A stretch of DNA of 64,000 bases from Thioalkalivibrio sp. ALE14. Its GTDB lineage: Bacteria; Pseudomonadota; Gammaproteobacteria; Ectothiorhodospirales; Ectothiorhodospiraceae. The translations under genes and the position numbers were made by a program. Positions within the stretch are counted from its first letter, which is position 1, and every line of letters begins with the position of its first letter. The DNA is taken from the NCBI RefSeq assembly GCF_000376845.1, contig NZ_AQXY01000024.1:68916-132915 (forward strand), given 5' to 3'. The notes below the pieces were generated by a model that saw nothing but the letters and a program-made list of their open reading frames with translations, was not told the origin of the DNA and searched no databases. Shown here one piece after another: positions 1 through 9,050 of this stretch.

Positions 1-1282
1 GGAAGAAACGGTGCGCGCCGCCACCCGCTTCCACGGCCTCCTGCAGGGCCCGGTCGGCCTGCGATAGCAGTTCCTCGGTGTCCACTGCGGTCTCGTCGGC
101 GATCACGATGCCGGCGGACAGGGTGCAATTGGTGGAGGCATTGCCGAGCTCGAACACCCGCCCGGTAACGGCCTCCATCAGGCCGTGGATGCGGGTTTCC
201 ACCTCATTGCGTCGGGTGTCGGGGATGAGGATCCCGAAGTGTTCGGCCTCCAGCCGCGCGGTGATGGTCGGTTCGGGGAACTGGTCCTCGATCAGCTTGC
301 CGATATCGGCCAGCAGCAGGTCGCTGGCGGACATCCCGACGTTGGCGCGGATCTCGGCAAAGCGATCCACCGCGAGGGTGACGAGGGCGAAGGGCTTTTC
401 CGACTGCGCGGCCTGGCTCTGCGCGGTCTCGATCATCCCGGTGAAGTGCTGGCGGTTGTAGAGACCGGTGACCAGGTCGCGCTGCGACAGGTAGTCGATC
501 TTCTCCGCCAGTTCGGGGTCCTCCTGGGCCGAGTCCAGCAGGACCTGGGTACAGGCCTCGCCCTCGACGCTGGCGGTGGACAGGCGCAGGTTGGCCTCGA
601 ACGGGGTGCCGTCGAAGGCCTGCAGCTGGAAGGCCTGGTGTGTCTGGTCGCCTTCCTCGCCGTTCTGGAAGCGGCGCAGCAGGCCCTTTAGCTCATCGCG
701 GCTCTCCGGGGCCACCAGGTCCATCAGGGGCAGGCCGTCGACATCCTCGGGGTCGCCAATACCGAAGCGTTCGCGCCAGGAGGCGTTGGCGTAGATGTGC
801 ATGCCTTCGTGGACGTAGGCGATGGCGTCGCGCGAGTTATCCAGCAGCAGCTGGCAGCGCCGCTCGGACTCCTGCAGGGAGGCGTCCATGCGTCCCAGGC
901 GCTGGCGCAGCTGGAACTGCTCGGCGGCGCGTATCGTGAAAAGGCTGGCGAGTTCATTCAGCTCGTGGTCCACCACCGCATAGGCGCCCGCCTCGTAGTC
1001 GTCCAGGCGCTCCGCCTCCGGGCGCTCGGTCAGGACGACGACCGGGGTGCGCCGGCCGCAGGCATGCAGCGCCTCGTCGACATGCTCTCGGGTCAGGCCC
1101 AGGCCGGGCTCGATCAGCACGATCACGTCGAAGCGCCGGTTTTCGAGGGCCTCGGCGAGGGCGTCCGTGGTCGAAACCTGTTCCGGCCGGATCGCGCTCC
1201 CGCGGGTGCGGATGCTGCTGATGACCTCTTCCGCCCGGTTCGGATTGCTGGTGACGAAGAGGGTGCGAATGGTCTCGTTCAT
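1..1282 (-). CDS. FimX-like REC-PAS-GGDEF signalling protein, C-terminus beyond window
   Basis: The first 427 residues are present; the gene continues past base 1. Reading from the ATG at 1282, residues 1-125 resemble a response-regulator receiver fold. Its predicted beta3 strand reads VIVLIEPG, so the usual acceptor Asp is absent. A PAS domain follows (about 145-260) and then a GGDEF domain (about 280-420). The GGDEF signature is replaced by EAEHF, so diguanylate cyclase activity is unlikely. REC-PAS-degenerate GGDEF, normally followed by EAL, is the architecture of FimX, a c-di-GMP receptor that controls type IV pili at the pole. The EAL part cannot be seen here. The start overlaps the stop of the upstream PilZ gene as ATGA, indicating translational coupling. 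A generic GGDEF/EAL protein is the alternative. Confidence 0.75.
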   Translation of the reverse strand, partial: MNETIRTLFVTSNPNRAEEVISSIRTRGSAIRPEQVSTTDALAEALENRRFDVIVLIEPGLGLTREHVDEALHACGRRTPVVVLTERPEAERLDDYEAGAYAVVDHELNELASLFTIRAAEQFQLRQRLGRMDASLQESERRCQLLLDNSRDAIAYVHEGMHIYANASWRERFGIGDPEDVDGLPLMDLVAPESRDELKGLLRRFQNGEEGDQTHQAFQLQAFDGTPFEANLRLSTASVEGEACTQVLLDSAQEDPELAEKIDYLSQRDLVTGLYNRQHFTGMIETAQSQAAQSEKPFALVTLAVDRFAEIRANVGMSASDLLLADIGKLIEDQFPEPTITARLEAEHFGILIPDTRRNEVETRIHGLMEAVTGRVFELGNASTNCTLSAGIVIADETAVDTEELLSQADRALQEAVEAGGGAHRFF

Positions 1283-3168
1283 GAGGCTTGATCGTCGCGG
1301 TTGCGGGTAGTGAAGGACAGTCCGTCGTCGTTCGCAAGGCCGGGGTCCGCCTCGGTACCGGGTGTGTCCCCGGTGGGGGTGCCCACCTCGAGCGCGGTCA
1401 TGCGGCACCCGACCTCGGTGAACAGCGTAGTGCCCGTGCGCTCGCTGTCCAGTTCCAGAACGCGGGCGCGGTTGTTCAGCCAGCAGACCACGCGTTTTTC
1501 ATGGTCGAAGACCTGGGCCGGCAGGAATAGCGCGGCCCCTTCGGCATCCGTGCGTTGCGGGGCGAACAGGCCGGGCTGCGGGACCCCGGCGGCGATCCCG
1601 TTGCGGAAGTCCTGGATCTGCATGGGCAGGCAGCGGTTGGCGAGGAACTCCACGCCGATGCTGATGCGGTCGCGGTCCGGGTCTTCAAAGCGAATCCAGC
1701 GCAGCACGCCGACCGTCCAGCGGTGGCCGTCGACGGCGCGCAATCCCACCAGGTCGCCGATCAGCAGGGGTTGCTGGGGCGCATCCAGGTACAGGCGAAC
1801 GCCCCCGGCCCCGATGTCGTCGACCTGCCAGTGTTCCGGAGGGTTGCGCTTGGTGATGGGGCCTGCGGGTTCTTCGTGGCCGGCGATTTCCAGGCCGCGC
1901 CCGACCTCTTCCCAGGCGGTCGCGGCGGTGCCGGGGGTATCGTCCGCAAGCGGCCTGAGGTCACTGTTGCGACCGGGGCCGGGTGGGCTGTCCACCAGCG
2001 CGAGATCGGAGCCGCGCAGCGCCGCCGGCGACATCTCGAAGACGCTGACGCCGCGGTCGCGTTGCTGCACGGATTCGAGACCGGAGGAGGTCGCGTCGGT
2101 GGCAGCGTCCGGGGCGTCGGCCATGCGTCGCTGTTCCATTTCCGCGAGCAGGAAATCGTGGATGCGTTCCAGGCCCATGACGCAGACCTGCCGGAGGTCG
2201 CCTGCGCGTTCGCGGCTGTGGCGGCGGGTGGGCAGGTGTGACCAGAGGCGCAGCAAGTGTTCGGCCAGGGGTTGAACATCCCCGTTGCGCACGGGTTCGA
2301 GGTTCTCGGGGTTCTCGCGCAGCGCGGCCAGGGCAGGTTCCAGCTCCACGAAGCACGCGGGTTCGGTGGCGGGTTTGCCACGCAGCACCAGTCCCGGCGC
2401 ATGGTCGCGCTCGAGGTCGCAGCGCAACACGGGCATTTCGGGGTGCTGATTCGGATCGGGTGTGGCGGCGCAGGCGACGGCAATCGAGTTGGCCCAGCGG
2501 GCCAGCAAGTCCATCTCGCCCATCTTGAGGGCGTTCGGATCGGTGCTTCCGAGCACCATGATGCGCGCGCTCATGGTCTCGATGCGGTCCAGCTCGACCG
2601 GGCCGAAGCGCTTGTCGATGGCCGGGGCTTGGTCGGCGATGTGCTGTGCGCGCGCCAGGCGCAGCAGGTCATAGAGTTGCTGCCACTGGCCGGGTGGCAC
2701 GCCCTGATACAGTCGCCAGTGGTGGACACCGAGCGCGCCCAGTAGCGCGACCGCGGCCTGCAGAGGGGCGGTCAGGCGGTCCGCGTGCTGGGTGCTCTCT
2801 TCGTCGAGCCGCTCGCGCGCGACCAGCAACTCGGCGGTGAGCAGCGCGCGCAAGGCCGTCCCAAGGACGTCCGCGCGGTCGCGACTGCGACGGCCCAGCG
2901 GAAGGGGGCGCTGGCGTAACAGACGCTCCATGCCGGGCAGCAGGGGCAAGAGATGGTCTTCCAGAATGGCGACCAGCGTGGCGCGCGTGCCGGGGCGCAG
3001 GGCGACCGCATTGAGTCCGTCGAGGGCCTCGCGGAGTCGCTGGATGCCGAGTTCGGGTTCGCTGCCGGGCAGGTCGGCGCACCAGGCCCGCAGGGCTTGC
3101 GGCGTCTGGTGGGGGAAGCTGTCGGGACCGGCCGGATGGGCGGGCAGCTCGGGCAGGGCTTGCAGCAT
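1279..3168 (-). CDS. PilZ-type domain protein, coupled to the FimX-like gene
   Basis: The protein has 629 residues. The first 330 or so are helical and acidic and I cannot assign them. From about residue 430 there is a beta-rich segment with KRNPPEHWQVDDIGAGGVRL, matching the second PilZ motif (D/N-x-S-x-x-G) loosely as DIGAGG. The first RxxxR motif is poorly preserved, so c-di-GMP binding is uncertain. It ends in a Gly/Thr-rich tail. No signal peptide or membrane segment is seen. Its stop overlaps the start of the FimX-like gene by ATGA, so the two are very probably made together and may act in one c-di-GMP pathway for pili or surface behaviour. The domain call is from motif reading only. 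Confidence 0.6.
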   Translation of the reverse strand: MLQALPELPAHPAGPDSFPHQTPQALRAWCADLPGSEPELGIQRLREALDGLNAVALRPGTRATLVAILEDHLLPLLPGMERLLRQRPLPLGRRSRDRADVLGTALRALLTAELLVARERLDEESTQHADRLTAPLQAAVALLGALGVHHWRLYQGVPPGQWQQLYDLLRLARAQHIADQAPAIDKRFGPVELDRIETMSARIMVLGSTDPNALKMGEMDLLARWANSIAVACAATPDPNQHPEMPVLRCDLERDHAPGLVLRGKPATEPACFVELEPALAALRENPENLEPVRNGDVQPLAEHLLRLWSHLPTRRHSRERAGDLRQVCVMGLERIHDFLLAEMEQRRMADAPDAATDATSSGLESVQQRDRGVSVFEMSPAALRGSDLALVDSPPGPGRNSDLRPLADDTPGTAATAWEEVGRGLEIAGHEEPAGPITKRNPPEHWQVDDIGAGGVRLYLDAPQQPLLIGDLVGLRAVDGHRWTVGVLRWIRFEDPDRDRISIGVEFLANRCLPMQIQDFRNGIAAGVPQPGLFAPQRTDAEGAALFLPAQVFDHEKRVVCWLNNRARVLELDSERTGTTLFTEVGCRMTALEVGTPTGDTPGTEADPGLANDDGLSFTTRNRDDQAS

Positions 3169-3285
3169 GGGCGTGTCCAGTGGTCGCTGAGCCGGTTGCG
3201 TGGGGCCTCGGGCTGTTCGCTTCAGCCCCGGATCTGGCGGTACTTTAGCAGCAAACCGTGCAATTGGTGTGGGTGGCCCGGACCG

Positions 3286-4347
3286 TCATTCACGTCCGGA
3301 CCACGGTGCCCGCAGGGTCTTGCCGGGTTCCCCGGGGATCTCGCGTGCCAGGCGCGGGACCAGGTAGCCCGGCAGGCGGGCATGGAGGTCGCGATAGAGT
3401 GCGCCGGCCCGCGCGTCCGATACCTCGAAATGGGCCGTGCCACGGGTGCGGTCGAGCTGGTGCAGGTAGTAGGGCAGCACCCCCAGGCGAAAGCCGGCCT
3501 CCTGCAGTTCGATCAGGGTCTCGGCATCGTCGTTGATGCCGGCCAGCAGGACCGCCTGGTTGAGCAGGGTGACGCCTGCGGCGCGCAGGCGCTGCAACGC
3601 GGCGTCGGCGGGTGCGGCGAATTCGCGAGGGTGGTTCGCATGCAGGACCAGGATGTGCTGCAGGCGCCCCTGGCCGAGCCAGGCGAGCAGGCGGTCGTCC
3701 ACCCGTTCCGGCAGTACCACCGGAAGACGTGTGTGGATGCGCAGGCGCTCGAGGTGCGGGATCCCTGCAAGGCGCTCCGCGAGCCGGGCGAGGCGGGTGT
3801 CGGACAGGCTCAGCGGGTCGCCCCCGCTGAGGATGACCTCGTGGATGTCCGGGTTCCCCGCGATGTACTCCAGTGCGGGTGTCCAGTCGTCCCGCGCCGG
3901 GTTGTGGTCGGCGTAGTCGAACTCGCGGCGGAAGCAGTAACGGCAGTGGATGGCGCAGGCCCCGGTCGTCAGCAGCAGCACGCGGCCGTGGTATTTGTGC
4001 ACCACACCGGGTGCGGCCAGGGCGTCGTGGTCGCCGACCGGATCGCTGACGAACCCCGGGGACTCGACCGCCTCGCGCGCGTCCGGCAGGGCCTGCAGCA
4101 GCAGGGGATCGCGCGGGTCGCCCGGGTGGATCCGCGCCAGGTAGCTCTCCGGGATGCGGGTGCGGAACAGCCGGTGCCCGGCCTGCATGCCCGGCAGCGC
4201 CTCGCGCGGCAGTTCCAGGCGTGCGGCCAGGGCGTCGGGGTTGTCGATCGCGCGCGCCAGCGCCTGCTGCCAGGCCGGGGTTGCGCGCGGCGCGGATGGC
4301 TGGGTTCCGTGCGGCTCGCGCGTTATCATGACGGGCTTTGTGGGCAT
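3286..4347 (-). CDS. epmB: EF-P beta-lysylation protein EpmB (lysine 2,3-aminomutase family)
   Basis: A radical SAM enzyme that converts (S)-alpha-lysine to (R)-beta-lysine, the substrate EpmA attaches to elongation factor P. The protein is 353 residues from the ATG at 4347, which has a GGAAAC Shine-Dalgarno-like stretch; the in-frame ATG at 4413 would overlap efp and the one at 4329 has no such site. The radical SAM cluster motif CxxxCxxC is visible in [17 protein letters not shown], followed by ILSGGDPL, typical of aminomutases. EpmB enzymes are shorter than clostridial lysine aminomutases, as here. It diverges from efp-epmA across about 60 bp, so the three genes probably share a regulatory region. 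Cytoplasmic. Confidence 0.95.
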   Translation of the reverse strand: MPTKPVMITREPHGTQPSAPRATPAWQQALARAIDNPDALAARLELPREALPGMQAGHRLFRTRIPESYLARIHPGDPRDPLLLQALPDAREAVESPGFVSDPVGDHDALAAPGVVHKYHGRVLLLTTGACAIHCRYCFRREFDYADHNPARDDWTPALEYIAGNPDIHEVILSGGDPLSLSDTRLARLAERLAGIPHLERLRIHTRLPVVLPERVDDRLLAWLGQGRLQHILVLHANHPREFAAPADAALQRLRAAGVTLLNQAVLLAGINDDAETLIELQEAGFRLGVLPYYLHQLDRTRGTAHFEVSDARAGALYRDLHARLPGYLVPRLAREIPGEPGKTLRAPWSGRE

Positions 4348-4406
4348 GGATCGTTTCCGGACGGGGCCGTATGCCCGCGCAACGTTTTTTCGAGGAACAG
4401 CACGCA

Positions 4407-4970
4407 ATGGCAACCTACAGTACCAACGAATTCAAGGCCGGTCTCAAGCTCCTGCTGGACGGCGATCCGCAGGCCATCGTCGAGAACGAGTTCGTCAAGC
4501 CGGGTAAGGGTCAGGCCTTCAACCGAGTCAAGCTGCGCAACCTGCGCACCGGCCGGGTGCTGGAGAAGACCTTCAAGTCCGGCGAGTCGGTGGAGGCCGC
4601 CGACGTGATGGACACCGAGATGCAGTACCTCTACAACGACGGCGAGTTCTGGCACTTCATGGTGCCGGACAGCTTCGAGCAGTACGCCGTGGGCGAGGCC
4701 GCGCTGGGCGATGCCGGCCAGTGGCTGAAGGAACAGGATGTCTGCACCGTGACCCTGTGGAATGGCGAGCCACTGTCGGTGGTGCCGCCGTCCTTCGTCG
4801 AGATGAAGATCACCGAATGCGACCCCGGTGTCCGTGGCGACACTGCACAGGGCGGCACCAAGCCGGCCACGCTGGAGAGCGGTGCGGTGGTCAAGGTCCC
4901 GCTGTTCGTCGAGGAAGGCGAGACGGTGCGGGTGGATACCCGCAACGGCGAATACGTCTCGCGCGTCTGA
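4407..4970 (+). CDS. efp: Elongation factor P
   Basis: EF-P binds ribosomes stalled on consecutive prolines and promotes peptide bond formation. The 187-residue length is normal. The modified lysine sits in the loop [10 protein letters not shown] at Lys34, the site of beta-lysylation in proteins served by EpmA/EpmB, both of which flank this gene. The three beta-barrel domains are recognisable, with the C-terminal domain ending in [11 protein letters not shown]. The start at 4407 follows a GAGGA-like site about nine bases upstream. epmA begins 25 bases after the stop. Confidence 0.98.
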   Translation: MATYSTNEFKAGLKLLLDGDPQAIVENEFVKPGKGQAFNRVKLRNLRTGRVLEKTFKSGESVEAADVMDTEMQYLYNDGEFWHFMVPDSFEQYAVGEAALGDAGQWLKEQDVCTVTLWNGEPLSVVPPSFVEMKITECDPGVRGDTAQGGTKPATLESGAVVKVPLFVEEGETVRVDTRNGEYVSRV

Positions 4971-4995
4971 TCCCGATCCTGCCGGCCTCCACGAG

Positions 4996-5961
4996 ATGAG
5001 CGACTGGCGGCCGGGTGCAGCGCCGGCCCGGATGGCGCGTGCGCGCCTGCTGGCCGGGCTGCGGGCGTTCTTCGCGGCGCGCGGGGTGCTCGAGGTCGAG
5101 ACCCCGGTCCTCGGCCGGGGCGCGCCCCAGGACCCGATGCTGGAGAGCTGGGAGGCGCAAGCCCCCGATGGGGCGCGGGGCTTCCTGCAGACTTCGCCGG
5201 AATACCCGATGAAGCGCCTGCTGGCGGATGGCGCCCCGGACATCTATCAGATCGCCCGGGTCTTCCGCGCGGGTGAGTCGGGACCACGCCATAACCCTGA
5301 ATTCACCCTGCTGGAGTGGTATCGCCACGGGTTGGACCACCGGGCGCTGGCGCGCGAGGTGGTTGCGCTGATCGCGGACCAGGCGGGGCTGTCCCCCGAA
5401 TGGCGCGCGCCGCGGGGTTGCGAGGAGATTGCTTACGCGGAGCTGTTTCAGTCCGCCCTGGGGGTGGATCCGCTCGCGGCGGATGTCGCGGCGCTGGAAC
5501 GGGTCGCGGCGGCGCACGGGCTCACGGTGGGCGGAGAACTGGACCGGGACGGCTGGCTGGACGCCCTGATCAGTCTGGTGATTGCCCCCGGCTTCCCGCC
5601 GGACCGGCTGACCATCCTTCATGACTATCCCGAGAGTCAGGCTGTGCTCGCGCGCCCCTGTGCCGAACGCCCGGGCTATGCCGCCCGTTTCGAGCTCTAC
5701 TGGGGGGATCTGGAGCTGGCCAACGGCTACCACGAACTGACCGACCCGGAGGTCTTCCGTCAGCGCCGCGCCCGGGACATCGCCCTGCGCCGTGCCCGGG
5801 GCCAGCCGCTTCCACCTGTGGATCGCTATCTGGAGGCGGCACTGGAGTCCGGACTGCCGGACTGCGCGGGCGTGGCCCTGGGCGTGGACCGATTGCTGAT
5901 GCAGTTGCTGGGCGTCTCCAGAATCGACCAGGTGGTCGATTTTCCCTGGTCCAGAGCGTGA
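4996..5961 (+). CDS. epmA: EF-P--(R)-beta-lysine ligase EpmA
   Basis: A LysRS paralogue (GenX/PoxA/YjeA) that attaches beta-lysine to Lys34 of EF-P. From the ATG at 4996 it has 321 residues, matching the family's 325 or so. It consists only of a class II synthetase catalytic core with no anticodon-binding domain. Class II motif 2 is seen in RVFRAGESGPRHNPEFTLLE and motif 3 in GVALGVDRLLMQLLG. Earlier in-frame starts run back into efp and are unlikely. It lies in one transcription unit with efp. Confidence 0.96.
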   Translation: MSDWRPGAAPARMARARLLAGLRAFFAARGVLEVETPVLGRGAPQDPMLESWEAQAPDGARGFLQTSPEYPMKRLLADGAPDIYQIARVFRAGESGPRHNPEFTLLEWYRHGLDHRALAREVVALIADQAGLSPEWRAPRGCEEIAYAELFQSALGVDPLAADVAALERVAAAHGLTVGGELDRDGWLDALISLVIAPGFPPDRLTILHDYPESQAVLARPCAERPGYAARFELYWGDLELANGYHELTDPEVFRQRRARDIALRRARGQPLPPVDRYLEAALESGLPDCAGVALGVDRLLMQLLGVSRIDQVVDFPWSRA

Positions 5962-6051
5962 CGCCGTCCGTCCGGAGGGCTTGTCCCGGCAGGGGTGCCG
6001 GCACACTATAGGGGCTGTTGCCCCGCACGTTTGCAGGATGGTTCGACCCCT

Positions 6052-7536
6052 ATGCCCCCTCGTCTTTTTCCGCGCCGCCCTGGCCCTGTTCCGGTTGGTT
6101 CCGGATGGGCCATTGCCCTGTGTCTGATACTGTCGCTGTGGCTTGCGCCGCTGGCGACACAGGCGCAGTTCGAACACCTCCCGCAGCCGTTGCAGCGTGC
6201 GATCGAGAGCCAGCGCCTGCCGCCGGAGAACGTCGGGTTGTGGGTCCAGCGGATGTCCGATGGCGCGGTGCTCGCGCGACTCAACGTGGACCAGCCGTAC
6301 AACCCGGCCTCGACCATCAAGCTGGCGACCTCGCTGGCGGCCCTCCACGAGCTGGGACCGGACTACACCTGGACCACCGAGGTCTGGGCGACGCGCCCGG
6401 TGCGCGACGGCGTGCTGCGGGGGGACCTGGTCATCCGGGGCACCGGCGATCCCGGGATGGTCAGCGAGGAGCACTGGCGCATGCTGGGCCAGTTGCGCCA
6501 GACCGGGCTGCAGCGCATCGACGGGAACGTGATCCTCGACGCCTCGCATTTCGAGCTGCCGCCCGGTGATCCGTCTGGCTTCAACGACCAGCCGCTGCGG
6601 GCCTACAACCAGCTGCCCTATGCCCTGCACGTGAATGCCAGCGCGCAGCGCTTTCGTGTGCGCCCGGAACGGCATGGAAGCGGGATCGACGTGACCGTGG
6701 ACCCGCCGCTGCCGGGGCTGGAACTCGTGAATCGCCTGCAGCCGACGCGCGGAAGCTGCGGGGCCTGGCAGCGCGGGATCCGCTTTGACGCCGACCCGGA
6801 GGCGCAGCGCGTAACCCTGGCTGGCGAGTACCCGGTCAACTGTGGCGACTACGAACTGCTGCGCTCGGTCCTGGCGCCGGAGGCCAATCACGCCGAGATG
6901 TTCCGTCTGCACTGGTCGCAGTGGGGCGGCGAGTTAACCGGCGATATCCGCCCGGGCGTGCTACCGGTGCTGTATGACGAACCGATCCTGCGCCACACCT
7001 CGCGGCCGCTGGCGGATCTGATTCGGGTCTCCAACAAGTGGAGCTCCAATGTGATGACCCGCCATCTGCTGCTGACCCTGGGGGCGCGGCATTTCACGCC
7101 GCCGGCCACGCTGGAGAAGGGGCAGCAGGCCCTGCTGGAATCCCTGCGTGGGTTGGGGGTCGAAGTCGGTGGCATGGTGGTCGACAACGGTTCCGGACTC
7201 AGCCGCGATACCCGGATGACCGCGCGGCAGCTCGGCGGCATCCTGGAGGCGGGCTGGCAGCACCCGCACCGCCCGGAGTTCCAGTCCTCCCTGGCTCTGG
7301 CCGGCCTGGACGGGACCTTGCGCAACCGCTTCCGCAATGGCAGCCAGCGCGACCTGCGCGGGCAGATGCACCTGAAGACCGGGCATCTGAACGAGGTCTC
7401 CGCGGTGGCCGGCTATGTGCGGACGCGGGGTGGCGATGATCTGGCGGTGGTCGTGCTGGTCAACGATCCACGCGCCCACCGCGGCATGGGGCGCAACCTG
7501 CAGGACGCCGTCCTCGAGTGGGCCCACGACCTCTGA
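6052..7536 (+). CDS. dacB: D-alanyl-D-alanine carboxypeptidase/endopeptidase (PBP4)
   Basis: A periplasmic class C penicillin-binding protein that trims or cleaves peptidoglycan stem peptides. The 494-residue protein begins with a signal peptide (hydrophobic stretch about 19-35, likely cleavage near TQA-Q at 38). The active-site SxxK is S87-T-I-K in PASTIKLA, SxN is within VSNKWSSN, and the third motif is KTG in HLKTGHLNE. The long insertion between SxxK and SxN is typical of PBP4. The ATG at 6052 places the signal peptide directly at the N-terminus; the earlier in-frame codon at 5995 would add unrelated residues. A dispersed repeat copy follows the stop. Confidence 0.95.
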   Translation: MPPRLFPRRPGPVPVGSGWAIALCLILSLWLAPLATQAQFEHLPQPLQRAIESQRLPPENVGLWVQRMSDGAVLARLNVDQPYNPASTIKLATSLAALHELGPDYTWTTEVWATRPVRDGVLRGDLVIRGTGDPGMVSEEHWRMLGQLRQTGLQRIDGNVILDASHFELPPGDPSGFNDQPLRAYNQLPYALHVNASAQRFRVRPERHGSGIDVTVDPPLPGLELVNRLQPTRGSCGAWQRGIRFDADPEAQRVTLAGEYPVNCGDYELLRSVLAPEANHAEMFRLHWSQWGGELTGDIRPGVLPVLYDEPILRHTSRPLADLIRVSNKWSSNVMTRHLLLTLGARHFTPPATLEKGQQALLESLRGLGVEVGGMVVDNGSGLSRDTRMTARQLGGILEAGWQHPHRPEFQSSLALAGLDGTLRNRFRNGSQRDLRGQMHLKTGHLNEVSAVAGYVRTRGGDDLAVVVLVNDPRAHRGMGRNLQDAVLEWAHDL

Positions 7537-7553
7537 CGGGTGCACCCCGTTTG

Positions 7554-7744
7554 TTCACCACGAAGCACACGAAGACACGAAGAAAATCCAGAAAGCGCCA
7601 ACAGGAAGACGCGAAGATCGGAAGATTCCTGAAAGGGTGCGCAAGCCACAAGGATTGCGCACCCTCTCGCCCCCTGCTGACCTTCGCATCTTCCTGTAAA
7701 TGCTCTTGCGGGTTTCTTCGTGCCTTCGTGTGCTTCGTGGTGAA
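7554..7744. repeat. Dispersed CACGAAG inverted repeat, copy 1
   Basis: An intergenic palindrome of about 190 bp between convergent genes. The outer arms are mirror images: TTCACCACGAAGCACACGAA on the left and its near-complement ending CTTCGTGGTGAA on the right. An inner pair of words, CAGGAAGACGCGAAG and CATCTTCCTG, is also inverted. The centre holds a perfect 10-bp hairpin (GGGTGCGCAA / TTGCGCACCC). The same design recurs at 9555, 23060, 41934, 59161 and 63648. All frames give low-complexity peptides such as HHEAHEDTKK, which should not be annotated as genes. Confidence 0.9.
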
Positions 7745-7759
7745 AAGTGCCTTGCGAAC

Positions 7760-8389
7760 TCAGGGGGACTCGGTCTGCCAGTTGGACAGGATCGGCGCGC
7801 GGGAGACTTCGACGTCCAGCGCCGTCAGCCAGCGCGCGACCATGCGATTGGAGTTGTTGCGCAGGGTGTAGGCCTCCGGATGCTCGACGAAGGCCATGTC
7901 CCATTCCGGCGAGGTCTTGCGTTCGTCGTATCCCGCTTGCCAGATGCCTTCCAGCTCGTCGCGCAGGACCTCGACTCGTGCCCCCGGAACCGTCAGCAGG
8001 TAAAAGTCCGCCAGTGGTACCCGAAGTTGCCCCACCGTGGATGGCCCGAGCTCGTGGCCGGTCAGTACCTGGCGTCCGAGCGCGGCGCGGGTCGGTACGA
8101 GCAACCCGGAGATCCCCTGGAGCGGTCCGGTCCGGCGTTCGACATAGAAGACCCAGTCGCCGTAGGAGTAGCGCAGCCAGGCCCCCGGTTTCCCGGCTGG
8201 CAGGATCAGGCTGGAGTGTCGTCCATGGTCCAGCAGGGCCACGGTAACCGGGCCTTCCGGGTCGTCCGGTGGTTGCAGCGTCACGGCCGCGCAGCCCTGC
8301 AGCAGCCACAGACTGAGTACCGCAAGGAGCCAGGGCGGAAGACGGAAGCGGCGCCGTAGCGGGGCCGCGTTGTCGCTGCGACGGCGCAT
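7760..8389 (-). CDS. Putative lipoprotein, DUF2459-like
   Basis: A 209-residue protein with an N-terminal Arg-rich stretch, a hydrophobic segment (about 20-32) and a lipobox-like LLQGC, suggesting an exported lipoprotein. The segment DHGRHSSLILP followed by YSYGDWVFY resembles the HGxHxG...GDxxFY pattern of the DUF2459/TIGR02117 group, whose biochemical role is unknown to me. Its start is six bases from the stop of the gene at 8396, so the two minus-strand genes are probably co-transcribed. A dispersed repeat copy separates it from the convergent dacB. Confidence 0.6.
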   Translation of the reverse strand: MRRRSDNAAPLRRRFRLPPWLLAVLSLWLLQGCAAVTLQPPDDPEGPVTVALLDHGRHSSLILPAGKPGAWLRYSYGDWVFYVERRTGPLQGISGLLVPTRAALGRQVLTGHELGPSTVGQLRVPLADFYLLTVPGARVEVLRDELEGIWQAGYDERKTSPEWDMAFVEHPEAYTLRNNSNRMVARWLTALDVEVSRAPILSNWQTESP

Positions 8390-8395
8390 GTCGGG

Positions 8396-8947
8396 TCAGT
8401 GGCGTTCGAGCTTGCCCAGTTCCGACAGGATGGACAGGACCAGCGATTCACCCTGTGAACCCATGCCCCGGCAGAGCACGTCGGGATCGCGCTCGCCGTC
8501 CACCAGACGCTTGGTGATGCCGCCGAGCCGCGCCATGTCGCCCCCGGCGCGACTCATCTGCTCGGCCATCTGGGACAGCCAGTGCAGCGACTGGGCATCA
8601 CCATGCGCGGCCCCGTGGATCATCTGTGCCAGCCCCGGGGCGGCCTGGGCCGGGTCGCCGCTTTGCTCCGGGTCGGGCAGGGTGGAGGGGTCCTGCAGCC
8701 CGGAGAGGATTGCCGTCAGGATCACCGTGTCCTCGTCGTCCAGGCCCTGCAGCAGAGTCGTGTCGCGTTCGCCCTCGAGTACGCGGCGGATGCGCTGGAT
8801 CAGCTCGCCCCAGCCGGCCTCGTGTGCCTGGTTCAACACCGGCTCCAGTTCGCGGCGGGTCTCCGGGTTCTGGGTGGCCTGGACCACGAGGTTGATCAGG
8901 CCGGCCTGGGCCTGGCGGATCTGTTGGGCGTGTTGTGGGTCGATCAT
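8396..8947 (-). CDS. Hypothetical helical protein, function unknown
   Basis: A 183-residue soluble protein with no signal peptide or membrane segment. It reads as entirely helical and acidic (for example LEGERDTTLLQGLDDEDTV). I see no catalytic motif and do not recognise the family. The ATG at 8947 is preferred to upstream in-frame codons because the latter would run into the divergent zapG. It precedes the putative lipoprotein gene by six bases, so the two may be one unit; it diverges from zapG across about 100 bp. Confidence 0.65.
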   Translation of the reverse strand: MIDPQHAQQIRQAQAGLINLVVQATQNPETRRELEPVLNQAHEAGWGELIQRIRRVLEGERDTTLLQGLDDEDTVILTAILSGLQDPSTLPDPEQSGDPAQAAPGLAQMIHGAAHGDAQSLHWLSQMAEQMSRAGGDMARLGGITKRLVDGERDPDVLCRGMGSQGESLVLSILSELGKLERH

Positions 8948-9050
8948 GCGGGTCTTCCGGGTGTCTGGCTGTGTGGCGAGGGTAGCATGCCCGGAAGTGC
9001 GTTCGGCGAGGGCCTGCGGCACAATGGCGGCTCCATTTGCAGAGGATTTC

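Noticed and set aside
1301..2275. 324-codon plus-strand frame opposite the PilZ-type gene
   Set aside because: Antisense shadow; Ser/Arg-rich, no motif, whereas the minus strand has the coupled gene pair.
4891..6912. 673-codon minus-strand frame opposite epmA and dacB
   Set aside because: Both plus-strand genes have full catalytic motifs; the antisense frame is His/Gln/Arg-rich with no domain.
7518..7871. Short frames in the CACGAAG repeats (peptides such as HHEAHEDTKK)
   Set aside because: The same peptides appear at every repeat copy in several frames and follow the DNA word, not a protein.
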